A DNA stretch of 64,000 nt from Pantoea sp. 18069 (GTDB lineage Bacteria; Pseudomonadota; Gammaproteobacteria; Burkholderiales; Burkholderiaceae_C): positions 21,996 to 85,995 of the forward strand of contig NZ_CACSJA010000024.1 in the NCBI RefSeq assembly GCF_902706035.1. The letters are read 5' to 3'. Under the pieces are notes generated by a model that saw only the letters and a list, made by a program, of their open reading frames with translations, had not been told where the DNA came from and did not search any database. Positions within the stretch are counted from its first letter, which is position 1; each line of letters begins with the position of its first letter. Made by a program: the position numbers and the translations under genes. This document shows, one piece after another, positions 1 to 8,725 of this stretch.

Positions 1-657
1 ATCGACCAGGCCTTCGGCGGCCAGCGCGGGCAGCATCTGCGCGCAGACGAGGTCGATATAGGCCTGGCTGCGGCCCGCGTACTCGGGCGGCAGCGCATGC
101 GCGCCCAGGAAGGTGCTGCGCACCGTCACGCCGCAGAGTTCGCCCAGCCGGCGCGCGACGCGCAGCTGCTTGCGCTCCTGGGCGAGCGATAGCCCGTAGC
201 CCGACTTGATTTCTATGGCGCATACGCCTTCAGCGAGCAATTGCCGCAGGCGCGGCAGGGCCTGGGCCAGCAGTTCGTCCTCGCTGGCGGCGCGCGTGGC
301 GCGCACGGTGGCCACAATGCCGCCGCCCGCGCGTGCGATTTCCTCATAGCTCGCGCCCGCAAGCCGCAGCGCGAATTCATCGGCGCGCTGCCCGCCATAG
401 ACCAGATGCGTGTGGCAGTCGACCAGGCCCGGCGTGGCCAGCCAGTCCTGGCCGGCGTGCTGCTGCAGATGGGCATGGTGGGCGGGCAGGGCGGCCTGGG
501 GGCCGACCCAGGCGATGCGTCCCTGGTCGACCACGATGCATGCGGCCTCGCCGGCGCGCACGGGCGCATCGGCATGGTACATGTCGGGCGCGAGCCGCAC
601 CGGCTGCCAGCAGCCATCGGCGCAGCGCAGGGGGGCAGGAGGTGTGGGCGCGGGCAT
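1..657 (-). CDS. hutI: Imidazolonepropionase, partial (3' end outside window)
   Basis: Third step of histidine degradation: hydrolyses imidazolone-5-propionate to N-formimino-L-glutamate in the cytoplasm. Only the N-terminal 219 codons are present; the frame stays open to the window edge. The translation carries the amidohydrolase metal motif HTHLVYGG after a GLVDC strand, then EIKSGYGL and FLGAHALP, all typical of HutI. The ATG at 657 lies 4 nt after the hutU stop, so the two are almost certainly co-transcribed and possibly translationally coupled. Identity is firm from motifs plus position in hutH-hutU-hutI; activity cannot be judged without the C-terminal half. Confidence 0.93.
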   Translation of the reverse strand, partial: MPAPTPPAPLRCADGCWQPVRLAPDMYHADAPVRAGEAACIVVDQGRIAWVGPQAALPAHHAHLQQHAGQDWLATPGLVDCHTHLVYGGQRADEFALRLAGASYEEIARAGGGIVATVRATRAASEDELLAQALPRLRQLLAEGVCAIEIKSGYGLSLAQERKQLRVARRLGELCGVTVRSTFLGAHALPPEYAGRSQAYIDLVCAQMLPALAAEGLVD

Positions 658-661
658 GGCG

Positions 662-2374
662 TCAGCGCAGCATAGGCAGGTCCAGGCCATGGCGGCGGGC
701 GCAGGCGACGGCCGGCGCGTAGCCGGCGTCGGCATGGCGCATGACGCCGCTGGCCGGGTCGTTCCAGAGCACGCGCGTGAGGCGCACCGCGGCCTCGGGC
801 GTGCCGTCGGCGACGATGACCATGCCCGCGTGCTGCGAGTAGCCCATGCCCACGCCGCCGCCGTGGTGCAGGCTGACCCAGGTCGCGCCGCTGGCGGTGT
901 TGAGCAGGGCGTTGAGCAGCGGCCAGTCCGAGACCGCGTCGCTGCCGTCCTGCATGGCTTCGGTTTCGCGGTTGGGGCTGGCCACCGAGCCGCAGTCGAG
1001 ATGGTCGCGGCCAATGACGATGGGCGCCTTGAGTTCGCCGCTTTGCACCATGGCGTTGAAGGCCAGCGCCGCGCGGTGCCGCTCGCCCAGGCCCAGCCAG
1101 CAGATGCGTGCGGGCAGGCCCTGGAAGGCAATGCGTTCGCGCGCCATGTCGAGCCAGCGGTGGACATGGTGGTTGTCGGGAAACAGTTGCTTGACCTTCG
1201 CGTCGGTCCTGTAGATGTCCTCGGGGTCGCCCGACAGCGCGACCCAGCGAAACGGCCCCTTGCCGGCGCAAAACAGCGGCCGGATATAGGCCGGCACGAA
1301 GCCGGGGAAGTCGAAGGCGTCGGCCACGCCGGCATCGAGCGCCACCTGGCGGATGTTGTTGCCATAGTCCACGGTGGGAATGCCCATGGCATGGAAGTCC
1401 AGCATGGCGCGCACCTGCACGGCGCAGCTGTGCGCCGCCGCCGCCGCCAGGCGCGCGTGTTCGGCCGGGTGATGGGCCGCGGCCTGCCACTGTGCCACGC
1501 TCCAGCCGCTGGGCAGATAGCCGTGGATCAGGTCATGCGCCGAGGTCTGGTCGGTCACGATGTCGGGGCGCATGCCGCCGGCTTTCGCGCGGCGCGCGAG
1601 TTCCGGAAAGATATCGGCCGCATTGCCCAGCAGGGCCACCGAGACCGCCTGCCGGGCCGCGGTGTGCTGCGCGATCAGTTGCAGCGCATGGTCGAGGTCG
1701 TGCGCCTGCTGGTCCACGCAGCGCGTGCGCAGCCGCAAGTCGATGCGGCTTTGCTGGCACTCGATGGCCAGCACGCAGGCTCCGGCGAGCACGCCGGCCA
1801 GCGGCTGCGCGCCGCCCATGCCGCCCAGGCCCGCGGTGAGTATCCAGCGCCCGGCGAGGTCGTTGCCATAGTGCTGGCGGCCCGCTTCGACGAAGGTTTC
1901 GTACGTGCCCTGGATGATGCCCTGCGCGCCGATATAGATCCAGCTGCCGGCCGTCATCTGGCCGAACATCGTGAGGCCCTTGCGGTCCAGCGCGTGGAAG
2001 TGTTCCCAGGTGGCCCAGTGCGGCACCAGGTTGGCATTGGCCAGCAGCACGCGCGGCGCGTTGGCGTGCGTGCGGAACACGCCCACGGGCTTGCCCGACT
2101 GCACCAGCAGCGTCTGGTCGGCTTCGAGCCGGCGCAGCGCGGCGAGGATCTGGTCGTAGCACTCCCAGTTGCGCGCGGCGCGGCCGATGCCGCCGTAGAC
2201 CACGAGGTCCTCGGGGCGCTCGGCGACCTCGGCATCGAGGTTGTTCTGCAGCATGCGGTAGGCGGCTTCGATCAGCCAGTTGCGGCAAGTGAGCTGCGGG
2301 CCGCGCGGCGCGCGGATCGCGCGCGTGGGGTCATGCCGCTGGCCGGCGGTGGGGGTTGCAGCGTCGTGGTCCAT
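662..2374 (-). CDS. hutU: Urocanate hydratase
   Basis: Second step of histidine catabolism: converts urocanate to 4-imidazolone-5-propionate using tightly bound NAD+ as an electrophile. The 570-residue protein has the family's usual length. Visible hallmarks are the NAD-binding glycine stretch GLGGMGGAQ (residues 182-190), the N-terminal segment LVVYGGIGRAARNWE, and the conserved Cys369 in PLFCAGKGPFRW. The gene sits between hutH (13-nt gap) and hutI (4-nt gap) on the same strand, forming a compact hut operon. No frameshift or missing motif was seen. Confidence 0.97.
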   Translation of the reverse strand: MDHDAATPTAGQRHDPTRAIRAPRGPQLTCRNWLIEAAYRMLQNNLDAEVAERPEDLVVYGGIGRAARNWECYDQILAALRRLEADQTLLVQSGKPVGVFRTHANAPRVLLANANLVPHWATWEHFHALDRKGLTMFGQMTAGSWIYIGAQGIIQGTYETFVEAGRQHYGNDLAGRWILTAGLGGMGGAQPLAGVLAGACVLAIECQQSRIDLRLRTRCVDQQAHDLDHALQLIAQHTAARQAVSVALLGNAADIFPELARRAKAGGMRPDIVTDQTSAHDLIHGYLPSGWSVAQWQAAAHHPAEHARLAAAAAHSCAVQVRAMLDFHAMGIPTVDYGNNIRQVALDAGVADAFDFPGFVPAYIRPLFCAGKGPFRWVALSGDPEDIYRTDAKVKQLFPDNHHVHRWLDMARERIAFQGLPARICWLGLGERHRAALAFNAMVQSGELKAPIVIGRDHLDCGSVASPNRETEAMQDGSDAVSDWPLLNALLNTASGATWVSLHHGGGVGMGYSQHAGMVIVADGTPEAAVRLTRVLWNDPASGVMRHADAGYAPAVACARRHGLDLPMLR

Positions 2375-2387
2375 GGAGCGGCTCCTT

Positions 2388-3947
2388 TCACGGCCCGGGT
2401 GCGTGGCTGGGCAGGCATTGCAGCAGCGCGGCGGGCCAGCCGCTTTGCTGCGCCCAATGGCGCATGGCCTCGATATCGGGCGCCATGCAGCGGTCCTGTT
2501 CGAGAAAGGCCACGCGCTCGCGCACGGCCGCGAACTGGGCTTCGAGCAGCGGCGAGCTTTTCAGGCGGCGGTCGAACTCCAGCCCCTGGGCCGCGGCCAT
2601 GGCCTCGATGCCGACGACGACGGCGGTGTTGTCCACCATCTCGGCCAGGCGGCGCGCGGCAAAGGTGGCCATGGAGACATGGTCCTCCTGGTTGGCCGAG
2701 GTCGGCAGGCTGTCGACGCTGGCCGGGTGGGCCAGCGACTTGTTCTCGCAGGCCAGCGCCGCGGCCGTGACCTGGGCAATCATGAAGCCCGAGTTCAGGC
2801 CGCTGCCCTGCACCAGAAACGCCGGCAGCCCCGACAGGCTGGCGTCGATCAGCAGCGCGATGCGGCGCTCGGACATGGCGCCGATCTCGGCGATCGCCAG
2901 CGCCAGGATGTCGGCGGCAAAGGCCACGGGCTCGGCGTGGAAGTTGCCGCCCGAGATGACCTCGCCGTTGGCGAAGACCAGCGGGTTGTCCGAGGCCGCG
3001 TTGGCCTCGGTCACCAGCACGCGCGCGGCGTGGTGCAGGTTGTCGAGGCAGGCGCCCATGACCTGGGGCACGCAGCGCAGCGAATACGGGTCCTGCACGC
3101 GGGCGCAATGCGCATGCGAGGCGGCGATGGCGCTGCCGCCCAGCAGCGCGCGCAGGGCCGCCGCGACGGCGATCTGGCCGGGCTGGCCGCGCGCCGCATG
3201 GATGCGCGCATCCAGAGGCGCGACCGAGCCCCTGACGGCCTCTAGCGACAGCCCGGCCGCGACCAGCGCCGCGGCCCACACGTTCTCGGCGCCGAACAGG
3301 CCATCCAGCGCCAGCGCCGTGGACACCTGCGTGCCATTGAGCAGCGCCAGGCCTTCCTTGGGGCCCAGCACGAAGGGTGTGCGGCCAATGGCCTGCAGCG
3401 CCTCGCGGCCGCAAACCAGCCGGCCACCGACCCTGGCCTGGCCTTCGCCGATCAGCACGCAGGCCAGGTGCGCGAGCGGCGCGAGATCGCCCGAAGCACC
3501 GACCGAGCCCTTGGCCGGAATCACCGGCAGCACATCGGCATTGGCCAGATCCAGCAAGGCCTGGGCAATCGCCGGGTCCACGCCCGAGTGGCCGCGCGCC
3601 AGGCTCACCGCCTTGGTCGCCAGGACGAGGCGCACCACGGCATCATTCAGCGCCGCGCCCGTGCCGGCGCTGTGCGACAGCACCAGGTTGCGCTGCAGCA
3701 GGGCCAGGCGCTCGTGCGCTATGCGCGTGCCGGCCAGCTTGCCAAAGCCGGTGTTGATGCCATAGACCACCTGGTCTTCATCGACGATGCGCTGCACCGC
3801 GGCCTGCGAGGCCCGCATGGCGCCATGGCAGGCGGGATCCAGCCGAAGGCGCGCATTGCCGGCATGCACACGCCGCAGCGCAGCCAGGCCGACCTGGCCG
3901 GGGTGCAGCAGCAGCGTTGCGGCAGTGGCAGAAGCAGGGGGTGTCAT
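2388..3947 (-). CDS. hutH: Histidine ammonia-lyase
   Basis: First step of histidine degradation: non-oxidative deamination of L-histidine to urocanate. The 519-residue product carries the Ala151-Ser152-Gly153 triad within GSVGASGDLAPLAH, which cyclises to the MIO electrophile, and the active-site segment VVYGINTGFGKL (residues 60-71). I chose ATG 3947 because an AGGAA ribosome site sits 6 nt upstream and the protein then starts like other HutH; an in-frame ATG at 4022 would add 25 unrelated residues. It is the promoter-proximal gene of hutHUI. No hutC-type repressor gene is in the window. Confidence 0.96.
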   Translation of the reverse strand: MTPPASATAATLLLHPGQVGLAALRRVHAGNARLRLDPACHGAMRASQAAVQRIVDEDQVVYGINTGFGKLAGTRIAHERLALLQRNLVLSHSAGTGAALNDAVVRLVLATKAVSLARGHSGVDPAIAQALLDLANADVLPVIPAKGSVGASGDLAPLAHLACVLIGEGQARVGGRLVCGREALQAIGRTPFVLGPKEGLALLNGTQVSTALALDGLFGAENVWAAALVAAGLSLEAVRGSVAPLDARIHAARGQPGQIAVAAALRALLGGSAIAASHAHCARVQDPYSLRCVPQVMGACLDNLHHAARVLVTEANAASDNPLVFANGEVISGGNFHAEPVAFAADILALAIAEIGAMSERRIALLIDASLSGLPAFLVQGSGLNSGFMIAQVTAAALACENKSLAHPASVDSLPTSANQEDHVSMATFAARRLAEMVDNTAVVVGIEAMAAAQGLEFDRRLKSSPLLEAQFAAVRERVAFLEQDRCMAPDIEAMRHWAQQSGWPAALLQCLPSHAPGP

Positions 3948-4243
3948 CGTATGTTCCTGGGGCTCAACACACGATAACGCCATTGATCCTCGCTGCTTTG
4001 TCAGCCAAATGCCTGGCTGCAAGCACTGCGCAGGTCATCAGCGCGGCGAACCAAAGAAAGCCCTGGTCAACGGCGGGTCGACGCCGCAGCGGGCGCCGCC
4101 GAGCGGCTGCCGCGCATGCCGCCGGGCCAGCACACGGTGGCTGAAGAAGATTTTCACTGTGTAGGAAATTTGCTACAAGACGTTGTAAAACTAATGCGAA
4201 TCATTATTATTCGTTACTTCTTTTAGTTTTTCGGACTCCCCAC
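3948..4243. other. Intergenic region hutH / hmuR
   Basis: This 296-bp gap separates the divergent hut and heme-uptake operons. The hutH-proximal half is GC-rich with nothing recognisable. The right half turns AT-rich from about 4140 and contains the Fur-like box listed separately, consistent with an iron-controlled promoter for the heme genes. I see no gene in it. Confidence 0.6.
4193..4213 (+). promoter_or_regulatory. Fur-like box upstream of heme receptor
   Basis: The sequence aatgcgaatcattattattc begins 51 nt before the receptor start. It contains the inverted arms cgaat/attcg around an AT core and resembles the GATAATGATAATCATTATC Fur consensus. Position in front of a heme-uptake operon supports iron-dependent repression. 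This is a visual match only. Confidence 0.6.
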
Positions 4244-6238
4244 GTGCCTTCTCCGTTTCCACTGCGCCGCGCGCCTTCCCTGCGACTGGGTGCCTTGCTC
4301 CTTCCTCTGCTGGCGACATCGGCCGTGCATGCGGCGCAGGGGTCCGACGCCCTGAACACCATCGTGGTCACCGGCACGCGCTCCGAAAAGACGCTGGCGG
4401 AAACCCCGGTGCCTACCGAAGTGGTGGGGCGCAAGGAAATCGAGCGCATGCAGGCGCGCACGCTCAAGGACGCGCTCGAGAACGTGCCTGGCCTGCAGCT
4501 CTCGGAAATCCATGGCAAGTCCGGTTTCGCGGTTTCCATGCAGGGCATGACCAGCGACCAGGTGCTGGTGCTGATCGACGGCCTGCCGATTTCGGCGAGC
4601 ACGGGCTCGTCGGTCGACGTGTCGCAATACCTGCTGACCGAAGTCGAGCGCATCGAAGTGGTCAAGGGCGCGAGTTCGGCGCAGTACGGCAGCTCGGCCA
4701 TGGGCGGGGTGATCAATGTGATCACGCGGCGCATCGCGCCGGGCCTGTCGGCTGCGGCCACGGCGGATGTGGGCACCTACGGCGGCCAGAATGTCGCCAG
4801 CCCTGGCAGCGCGCATGGCAACGTGCGCGTGAGCGCCGGCGGCGAACACTGGCGCGCCAGCGTGGCCGCCGATGTGCTGGACAACAAGGGCTTCTCCATT
4901 GATTCCGATGCCTGGTCCCGCCAGGGCGATGCGATTCGCCGCGAGCAGTACAGCGGCCGCCTCGAATGGCTGCCCACTGCAGCCGGCAGCTTCTGGCTCG
5001 ACGCCAGCAGCTACAGCGAAACCGACGAGCAGCGCTACACCTACTACGCGCCGCCCAACCATGTGCCCCAGCGCAAGACCGAGGACATCACGCGCGACCG
5101 CCTGACCTATGGCGGCCAATGGCGCTTCGACAATGGCGTCAAGGCGCGCCTGGCCGCGCTGGTCGAGGACTACGACAGCCGAACGCACGAATTCTCCAAC
5201 GGCGTGCGCACCGCCAACCGCGCGGCGGCGCTGCGCACCGAGCACACCTCGCTGCAGTTCGACCTGCCCGCGTGGCGCCGCCAGCTGTGGCAGTTCGGCG
5301 CCGACGTGCACCGCGAACGCCTGCGCCAGAGCGCCAATGGCGTGTCCGAGCTGGCCGGCGGTGCCGAGCGCACCTCGAACGAGCTGTTCGTGCAGAACGA
5401 CATTCTGTTCAACGACACCTGGGAGCTGGTGTTGGGCCTGCGCGCCCAGGACGATTCGGATTTCGGCGCGCATTACGCGCCCAAGATAGGCCTGCGCGCC
5501 AACCTGCCCACGGGCGACGCCTGGAAGACCGTGCTGCGCGCCAACTTCGGCCAGGGCTACCGCGTGCCCAATCTCAAGGAGCGCCACTATCTGTTTGACC
5601 ACAGTTCGCTGGGCTATGTCGTGCTGGGCAATCCCAACCTCAAGCCCGAAGCCTCGAACAGCTTCCAGTTGGGCGGCACGGCCACCTGGAACGAACGGCT
5701 GACCATCAACGCCAACCTGTTCCACAACCGGGTGCGCGATCTGATCCAGACCGACACCGACAATTTCACCGTCGTCAACGGCATTGCCGCATACACCTAC
5801 CGCAACGTGGCGCGCGCGCGCACCCAGGGCCTGGAGACCGGCGTCAAGTGGCAGGCCAGCAGCGCGCTGGCCCTGAATGCCGGCTACACCTTCACCGACG
5901 CCGAGGACCTGGACACCGGCGCGGAACTCACGCGCCGCCCGCGCAGCATCGCGCGCATAGGCGCCGACTGGCAACTGCTGCCCGCGACCGAACTGTCGCT
6001 GCGCGCACGCTACCAGAGCAGCGAACTTGCCGCCTCCACCAGTGCCGCGCGCTCGCCGGGCTGGGCCACGCTGGACTTCGTCATCAACCAGAAGATCGGG
6101 CGCGATGTCACCGCCTTCCTGGGCGTGAAGAACCTGTTCAACCGCCAGCGCGATTTTTCCAATGCCAGTGATTTCGCGCCCGTGGCGGGGCGTTTCCTCT
6201 ATATCGGCGCGCGCATCAGCCTTGATCCCGTTCATTAA
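4244..6238 (+). CDS. hmuR: TonB-dependent heme receptor
   Basis: Outer-membrane, TonB-energised receptor that most likely imports heme, judged from its operon. The 664-residue precursor has a signal peptide (about residues 1-30, cut near VHA-AQ), a TonB box NTIVVTGTR shortly after it, a plug domain (DALENVPGLQL; VLVLIDGLPI; IEVVKGASSAQYGSSAMGGVINVITR) and a C-terminal beta-barrel (FGQGYRVPNLKERHY; NPNLKPEASNSF). Translation appears to start at GTG 4244: no in-frame ATG lies between the Fur-like box and the signal peptide, and no clear Shine-Dalgarno is visible. A lipoprotein with HmuY-like regions follows after 18 nt. A siderophore substrate is the alternative; the gene neighbours favour heme. 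Confidence 0.9.
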   Translation: MPSPFPLRRAPSLRLGALLLPLLATSAVHAAQGSDALNTIVVTGTRSEKTLAETPVPTEVVGRKEIERMQARTLKDALENVPGLQLSEIHGKSGFAVSMQGMTSDQVLVLIDGLPISASTGSSVDVSQYLLTEVERIEVVKGASSAQYGSSAMGGVINVITRRIAPGLSAAATADVGTYGGQNVASPGSAHGNVRVSAGGEHWRASVAADVLDNKGFSIDSDAWSRQGDAIRREQYSGRLEWLPTAAGSFWLDASSYSETDEQRYTYYAPPNHVPQRKTEDITRDRLTYGGQWRFDNGVKARLAALVEDYDSRTHEFSNGVRTANRAAALRTEHTSLQFDLPAWRRQLWQFGADVHRERLRQSANGVSELAGGAERTSNELFVQNDILFNDTWELVLGLRAQDDSDFGAHYAPKIGLRANLPTGDAWKTVLRANFGQGYRVPNLKERHYLFDHSSLGYVVLGNPNLKPEASNSFQLGGTATWNERLTINANLFHNRVRDLIQTDTDNFTVVNGIAAYTYRNVARARTQGLETGVKWQASSALALNAGYTFTDAEDLDTGAELTRRPRSIARIGADWQLLPATELSLRARYQSSELAASTSAARSPGWATLDFVINQKIGRDVTAFLGVKNLFNRQRDFSNASDFAPVAGRFLYIGARISLDPVH

Positions 6239-6256
6239 TTACAGAAAGACTCCGCA

Positions 6257-7564
6257 ATGATCCAGCAACCTGTTTCTACCCTTGGCAAAACCACGCTTGC
6301 CGTTGCCCTGGCACTGGCACTGGCCGCGTGCGGCGGTGGCGGCGATGGCGCCAGCGACCCGGTGACACCTCCCGTGACGCCTCCCGTCACGCCGCCGACC
6401 ACCCCTGTTCCCGAAGCGGGTTTCACCGCCTCCGCGCAGTGGGACGTGGCGCTGCCCGCTTCGGGCAGCGCGGTCTGCTATGACTTCAACGCCAAGGCCG
6501 AAGTCGCGGACTGCAGCGGCACCGCATGGGATCTGAAAGTCAAGAGCGCGGGCCGAATGGCCACTTTGTGGACCAACAGCGGCACCAGCGGCAGCGGCAA
6601 GGGCGGCGCCTTCGGCGGACCGTTCGACCACACCTGGGACGAATTGCTGACCTGGAAGAACGGCACGACCGACCCCACGGGCGCTGCGATTCCCGCCACC
6701 GCCTTTGCCGTCGACTCCGCCAGCGGCGTCTTCAGCGGCGGCAACTCCATTGCCTCGGCGGCCTTTGAATACGGCGTGGGCGGCAGCTCCGACCACCTGC
6801 TGTACCCCAACTACCGCACCTTCCTGATCACCACCGACAGCGCCAGCGCGGATACCGCCGGCACCGTCACCGCACCTGTATTCGCGCTGCAGCTCACGGG
6901 CTACTACGGTGGCGCGGGCGGCACGACCTCGGGCTATCCTTCGTTCCGCTGGGTGGACCGCAGCGCACCGACGGTCGTGCGCACGGCCAACGTCAACGCC
7001 AGCGCCGACTGGGTCTACTACGACCTCGCCGCGGGCGCGGTATCGTCGGCCAGCGGCACCTGGCATATCGCGTTCAACCGCTACAACGTCAAGCTCAATG
7101 GCGGCGAGTCGGGCAGCGGCACGGTCGCGGGCTTCCTTGGCAAGACGCCTGCCGGCTTCTATGATGGGGCCGGCGCCCCGGTGGCCGCGAAGTTCACCGA
7201 CGCGTCGAACCAGAACAACACCCTGGCCGATCTGAGCGCCTCCGATCTCGCCGTGCCGGCCCGGGCCGCCAGTTGGGTCAAGGACTCGACTTCCTCGCCG
7301 CTGCAGGCCGCCTACCGCGGCGTGCATCCGGCCCCGCTGGACTACGGCTGGTTCACCTACTACACGGCAGCGGCGGACGCGCAGGCTGCCGGCCTGCCGG
7401 CGGTGATGCACGTGATCAAGGCCAACAGCGCCAACGGCGCCTTGGTCCGCGGCGGCGAGGGCAACACCTACGCGCGCTTCCACCTGACGAAGATCACCTA
7501 CGCCGATCCGAACTCCAGCAGCAGCCAGCAGACCTGGACCATCAACTTCGACGTCCAGCCCTGA
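6257..7564 (+). CDS. hmuY: HmuY-family heme-binding lipoprotein (two tandem HmuY-like regions)
   Basis: Probable surface or periplasm-facing hemophore-like lipoprotein that hands heme to the receptor encoded just upstream. The 435-residue precursor has a lipobox LAAC (Cys25), a poly-Gly/Thr-Pro linker to about residue 55, then two regions that look homologous. The first has CYDFNAKAEVADCSGTAWDL. The second has YYDLAAGAVSSASGTWHIAF followed by NRYNVKLNGG, the best HmuY signature, and later NTYARFHLTKI. HmuY was described as a Porphyromonas hemophore of about half this size, so a two-repeat version is noteworthy. A perfect hairpin follows the stop before the next gene. The family call rests on motifs read by eye. 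Confidence 0.8.
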   Translation: MIQQPVSTLGKTTLAVALALALAACGGGGDGASDPVTPPVTPPVTPPTTPVPEAGFTASAQWDVALPASGSAVCYDFNAKAEVADCSGTAWDLKVKSAGRMATLWTNSGTSGSGKGGAFGGPFDHTWDELLTWKNGTTDPTGAAIPATAFAVDSASGVFSGGNSIASAAFEYGVGGSSDHLLYPNYRTFLITTDSASADTAGTVTAPVFALQLTGYYGGAGGTTSGYPSFRWVDRSAPTVVRTANVNASADWVYYDLAAGAVSSASGTWHIAFNRYNVKLNGGESGSGTVAGFLGKTPAGFYDGAGAPVAAKFTDASNQNNTLADLSASDLAVPARAASWVKDSTSSPLQAAYRGVHPAPLDYGWFTYYTAAADAQAAGLPAVMHVIKANSANGALVRGGEGNTYARFHLTKITYADPNSSSSQQTWTINFDVQP

Positions 7565-7573
7565 TGGCGGCCT

Positions 7574-7600
7574 CCCGGCGGCAAGCCTGCCGCCGGGCCT
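7574..7600 (+). terminator. Hairpin between hmuY and hmuS
   Basis: A perfect 10-bp GC stem (cccggcggca / tgccgccggg, loop agcc) starts 9 nt after the hmuY stop and is followed by a pyrimidine run (ccttcttctttctcc). It could be a partial terminator that sets higher receptor/lipoprotein expression relative to the downstream importer genes. Confidence 0.5.
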
Positions 7601-7635
7601 TCTTCTTTCTCCGCTTTCCGCAACAAGATCCCACC

Positions 7636-8670
7636 ATGACCGCTCCATCCGACGCCAGCCTGCAGGCGCGCAACGCGCAACTCCAGCAAGACGAACCGAA
7701 ACTCCGCATCCGTGACCGCGCATTGCGCCTGGGGGTGACCGAGGCCGAATTGGTGGCCGCCGACTGCGGCGTCGCCTCGACCGCGCTTGCCGGCAGCGCG
7801 CAGGAAATCTTCAGCGCGCTGGGCGTGCTGGGCCCGGTGATGGCGCTGTCGCGCAACGACTGGGCGGTGCACGAGCGCCATGGCAGCTATGTGGACATCC
7901 AGGCCACGGGCCCGGTGGGCATCGTGCTCGGCCCGGACATCGACCTGCGCATGTTCTTCGGCAGCTGGAAATATTTCTACGCCGTCGTCGAGAACGGCCG
8001 CCACAGCCTGCAGTTCTTCGACAAGGCCGGCATGGCGGTGCACAAGATCTACCGTACCGAACAGACCGACGCCGCCGCCTGGGACGCTTTCGTCGCGCGC
8101 TTTGGCGCCGCGCAAAAGCCTGCCGTGGTGATCGAGGCGATCGCTGCAACGGTGGAAGCCGACACGCCGTCCGATGCCCCCGCACTGCGCGCGCACTGGC
8201 TCGCGCTCAAGGACACGCATGACTTCTTCGTGATGCTGCGCCAGTTCCAGGTGTCGCGACTGGGCGCACTGCGCGCTGCGGGCGACGACCTGGCCCAGCC
8301 CGTGGAAGCCGATGCCGTCGAACGCATGCTGGCCCAGGCCGCCGAAACCGCGCTGCCCATCATGTGCTTTGTCGCCAACCGCGGCATCGTGCAAATCCAC
8401 ACCGGGCCGGTCAGGAAGCTGCTGCGCACCGGGCCCTGGTTCAACGTGCTCGACGAAACCTTCAACCTGCATCTGAACACCGAGGCCGTGGCATCGAGCT
8501 GGGTGGTGCGCAAGCCCACCACCGACGGCTGGGTGACTTCGCTGGAGCTGTACACCGAAGGCGGCGAGCTGATCGTGCAGTTCTTCGGCGCGCGCAAGCC
8601 CGGCCAACCCGAGCTGGCCGGCTGGAGCGAACTGCTGCAGTCGCTGTGCCCGCAGACGCTGGCAGCCTGA
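7636..8670 (+). CDS. hmuS: HemS/HmuS-type cytoplasmic heme-handling protein
   Basis: Cytoplasmic heme-binding or heme-degrading factor of the HemS/ChuS/HmuS family that receives heme from the ABC importer. At 344 residues it has the family's normal length and its two-half structure: an N-terminal half (LGPVMALSRNDWAVHERHGSY; MFFGSWKYFYAVVENGRHSLQFFD) and a C-terminal half (IMCFVANRGIVQIHTGPVRKL; FNLHLNTEAVASSWVVRKPT). I chose ATG 7636, just after the hmuY hairpin; an upstream open frame only overlaps hmuY in another frame. It lies between the receptor/lipoprotein pair and hmuTUV. Confidence 0.9.
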   Translation: MTAPSDASLQARNAQLQQDEPKLRIRDRALRLGVTEAELVAADCGVASTALAGSAQEIFSALGVLGPVMALSRNDWAVHERHGSYVDIQATGPVGIVLGPDIDLRMFFGSWKYFYAVVENGRHSLQFFDKAGMAVHKIYRTEQTDAAAWDAFVARFGAAQKPAVVIEAIAATVEADTPSDAPALRAHWLALKDTHDFFVMLRQFQVSRLGALRAAGDDLAQPVEADAVERMLAQAAETALPIMCFVANRGIVQIHTGPVRKLLRTGPWFNVLDETFNLHLNTEAVASSWVVRKPTTDGWVTSLELYTEGGELIVQFFGARKPGQPELAGWSELLQSLCPQTLAA

Positions 8671-8676
8671 CCCTGG

Positions 8677-8698
8677 TGGGGCCCCAAGGCGGGCCCCA
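8677..8698 (+). terminator. Intercistronic hairpin hmuS / hmuT
   Basis: An 8-bp stem tggggccc / gggcccca with a 6-nt loop lies 7 nt after the hmuS stop. There is no U-tract, so an mRNA-stabilising or attenuating hairpin is as likely as a true terminator. Confidence 0.35.
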
Positions 8699-8725
8699 TC
8701 GCTACGAATACCTACTCCGGTCACC

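Noticed and set aside
213..1490. Long minus-strand frame overlapping hutU and hutI
   Set aside because: Arg/Pro-rich shadow reading; hutU and hutI motifs occupy the other frames.
410..2770. 786-codon plus-strand frame antisense to the hut genes
   Set aside because: Low-complexity antisense translation caused by high GC; no motifs.
3948..4022. hutH start at 4022
   Set aside because: Adds 25 residues unlike other HutH, while ATG 3947 has an AGGAA site.
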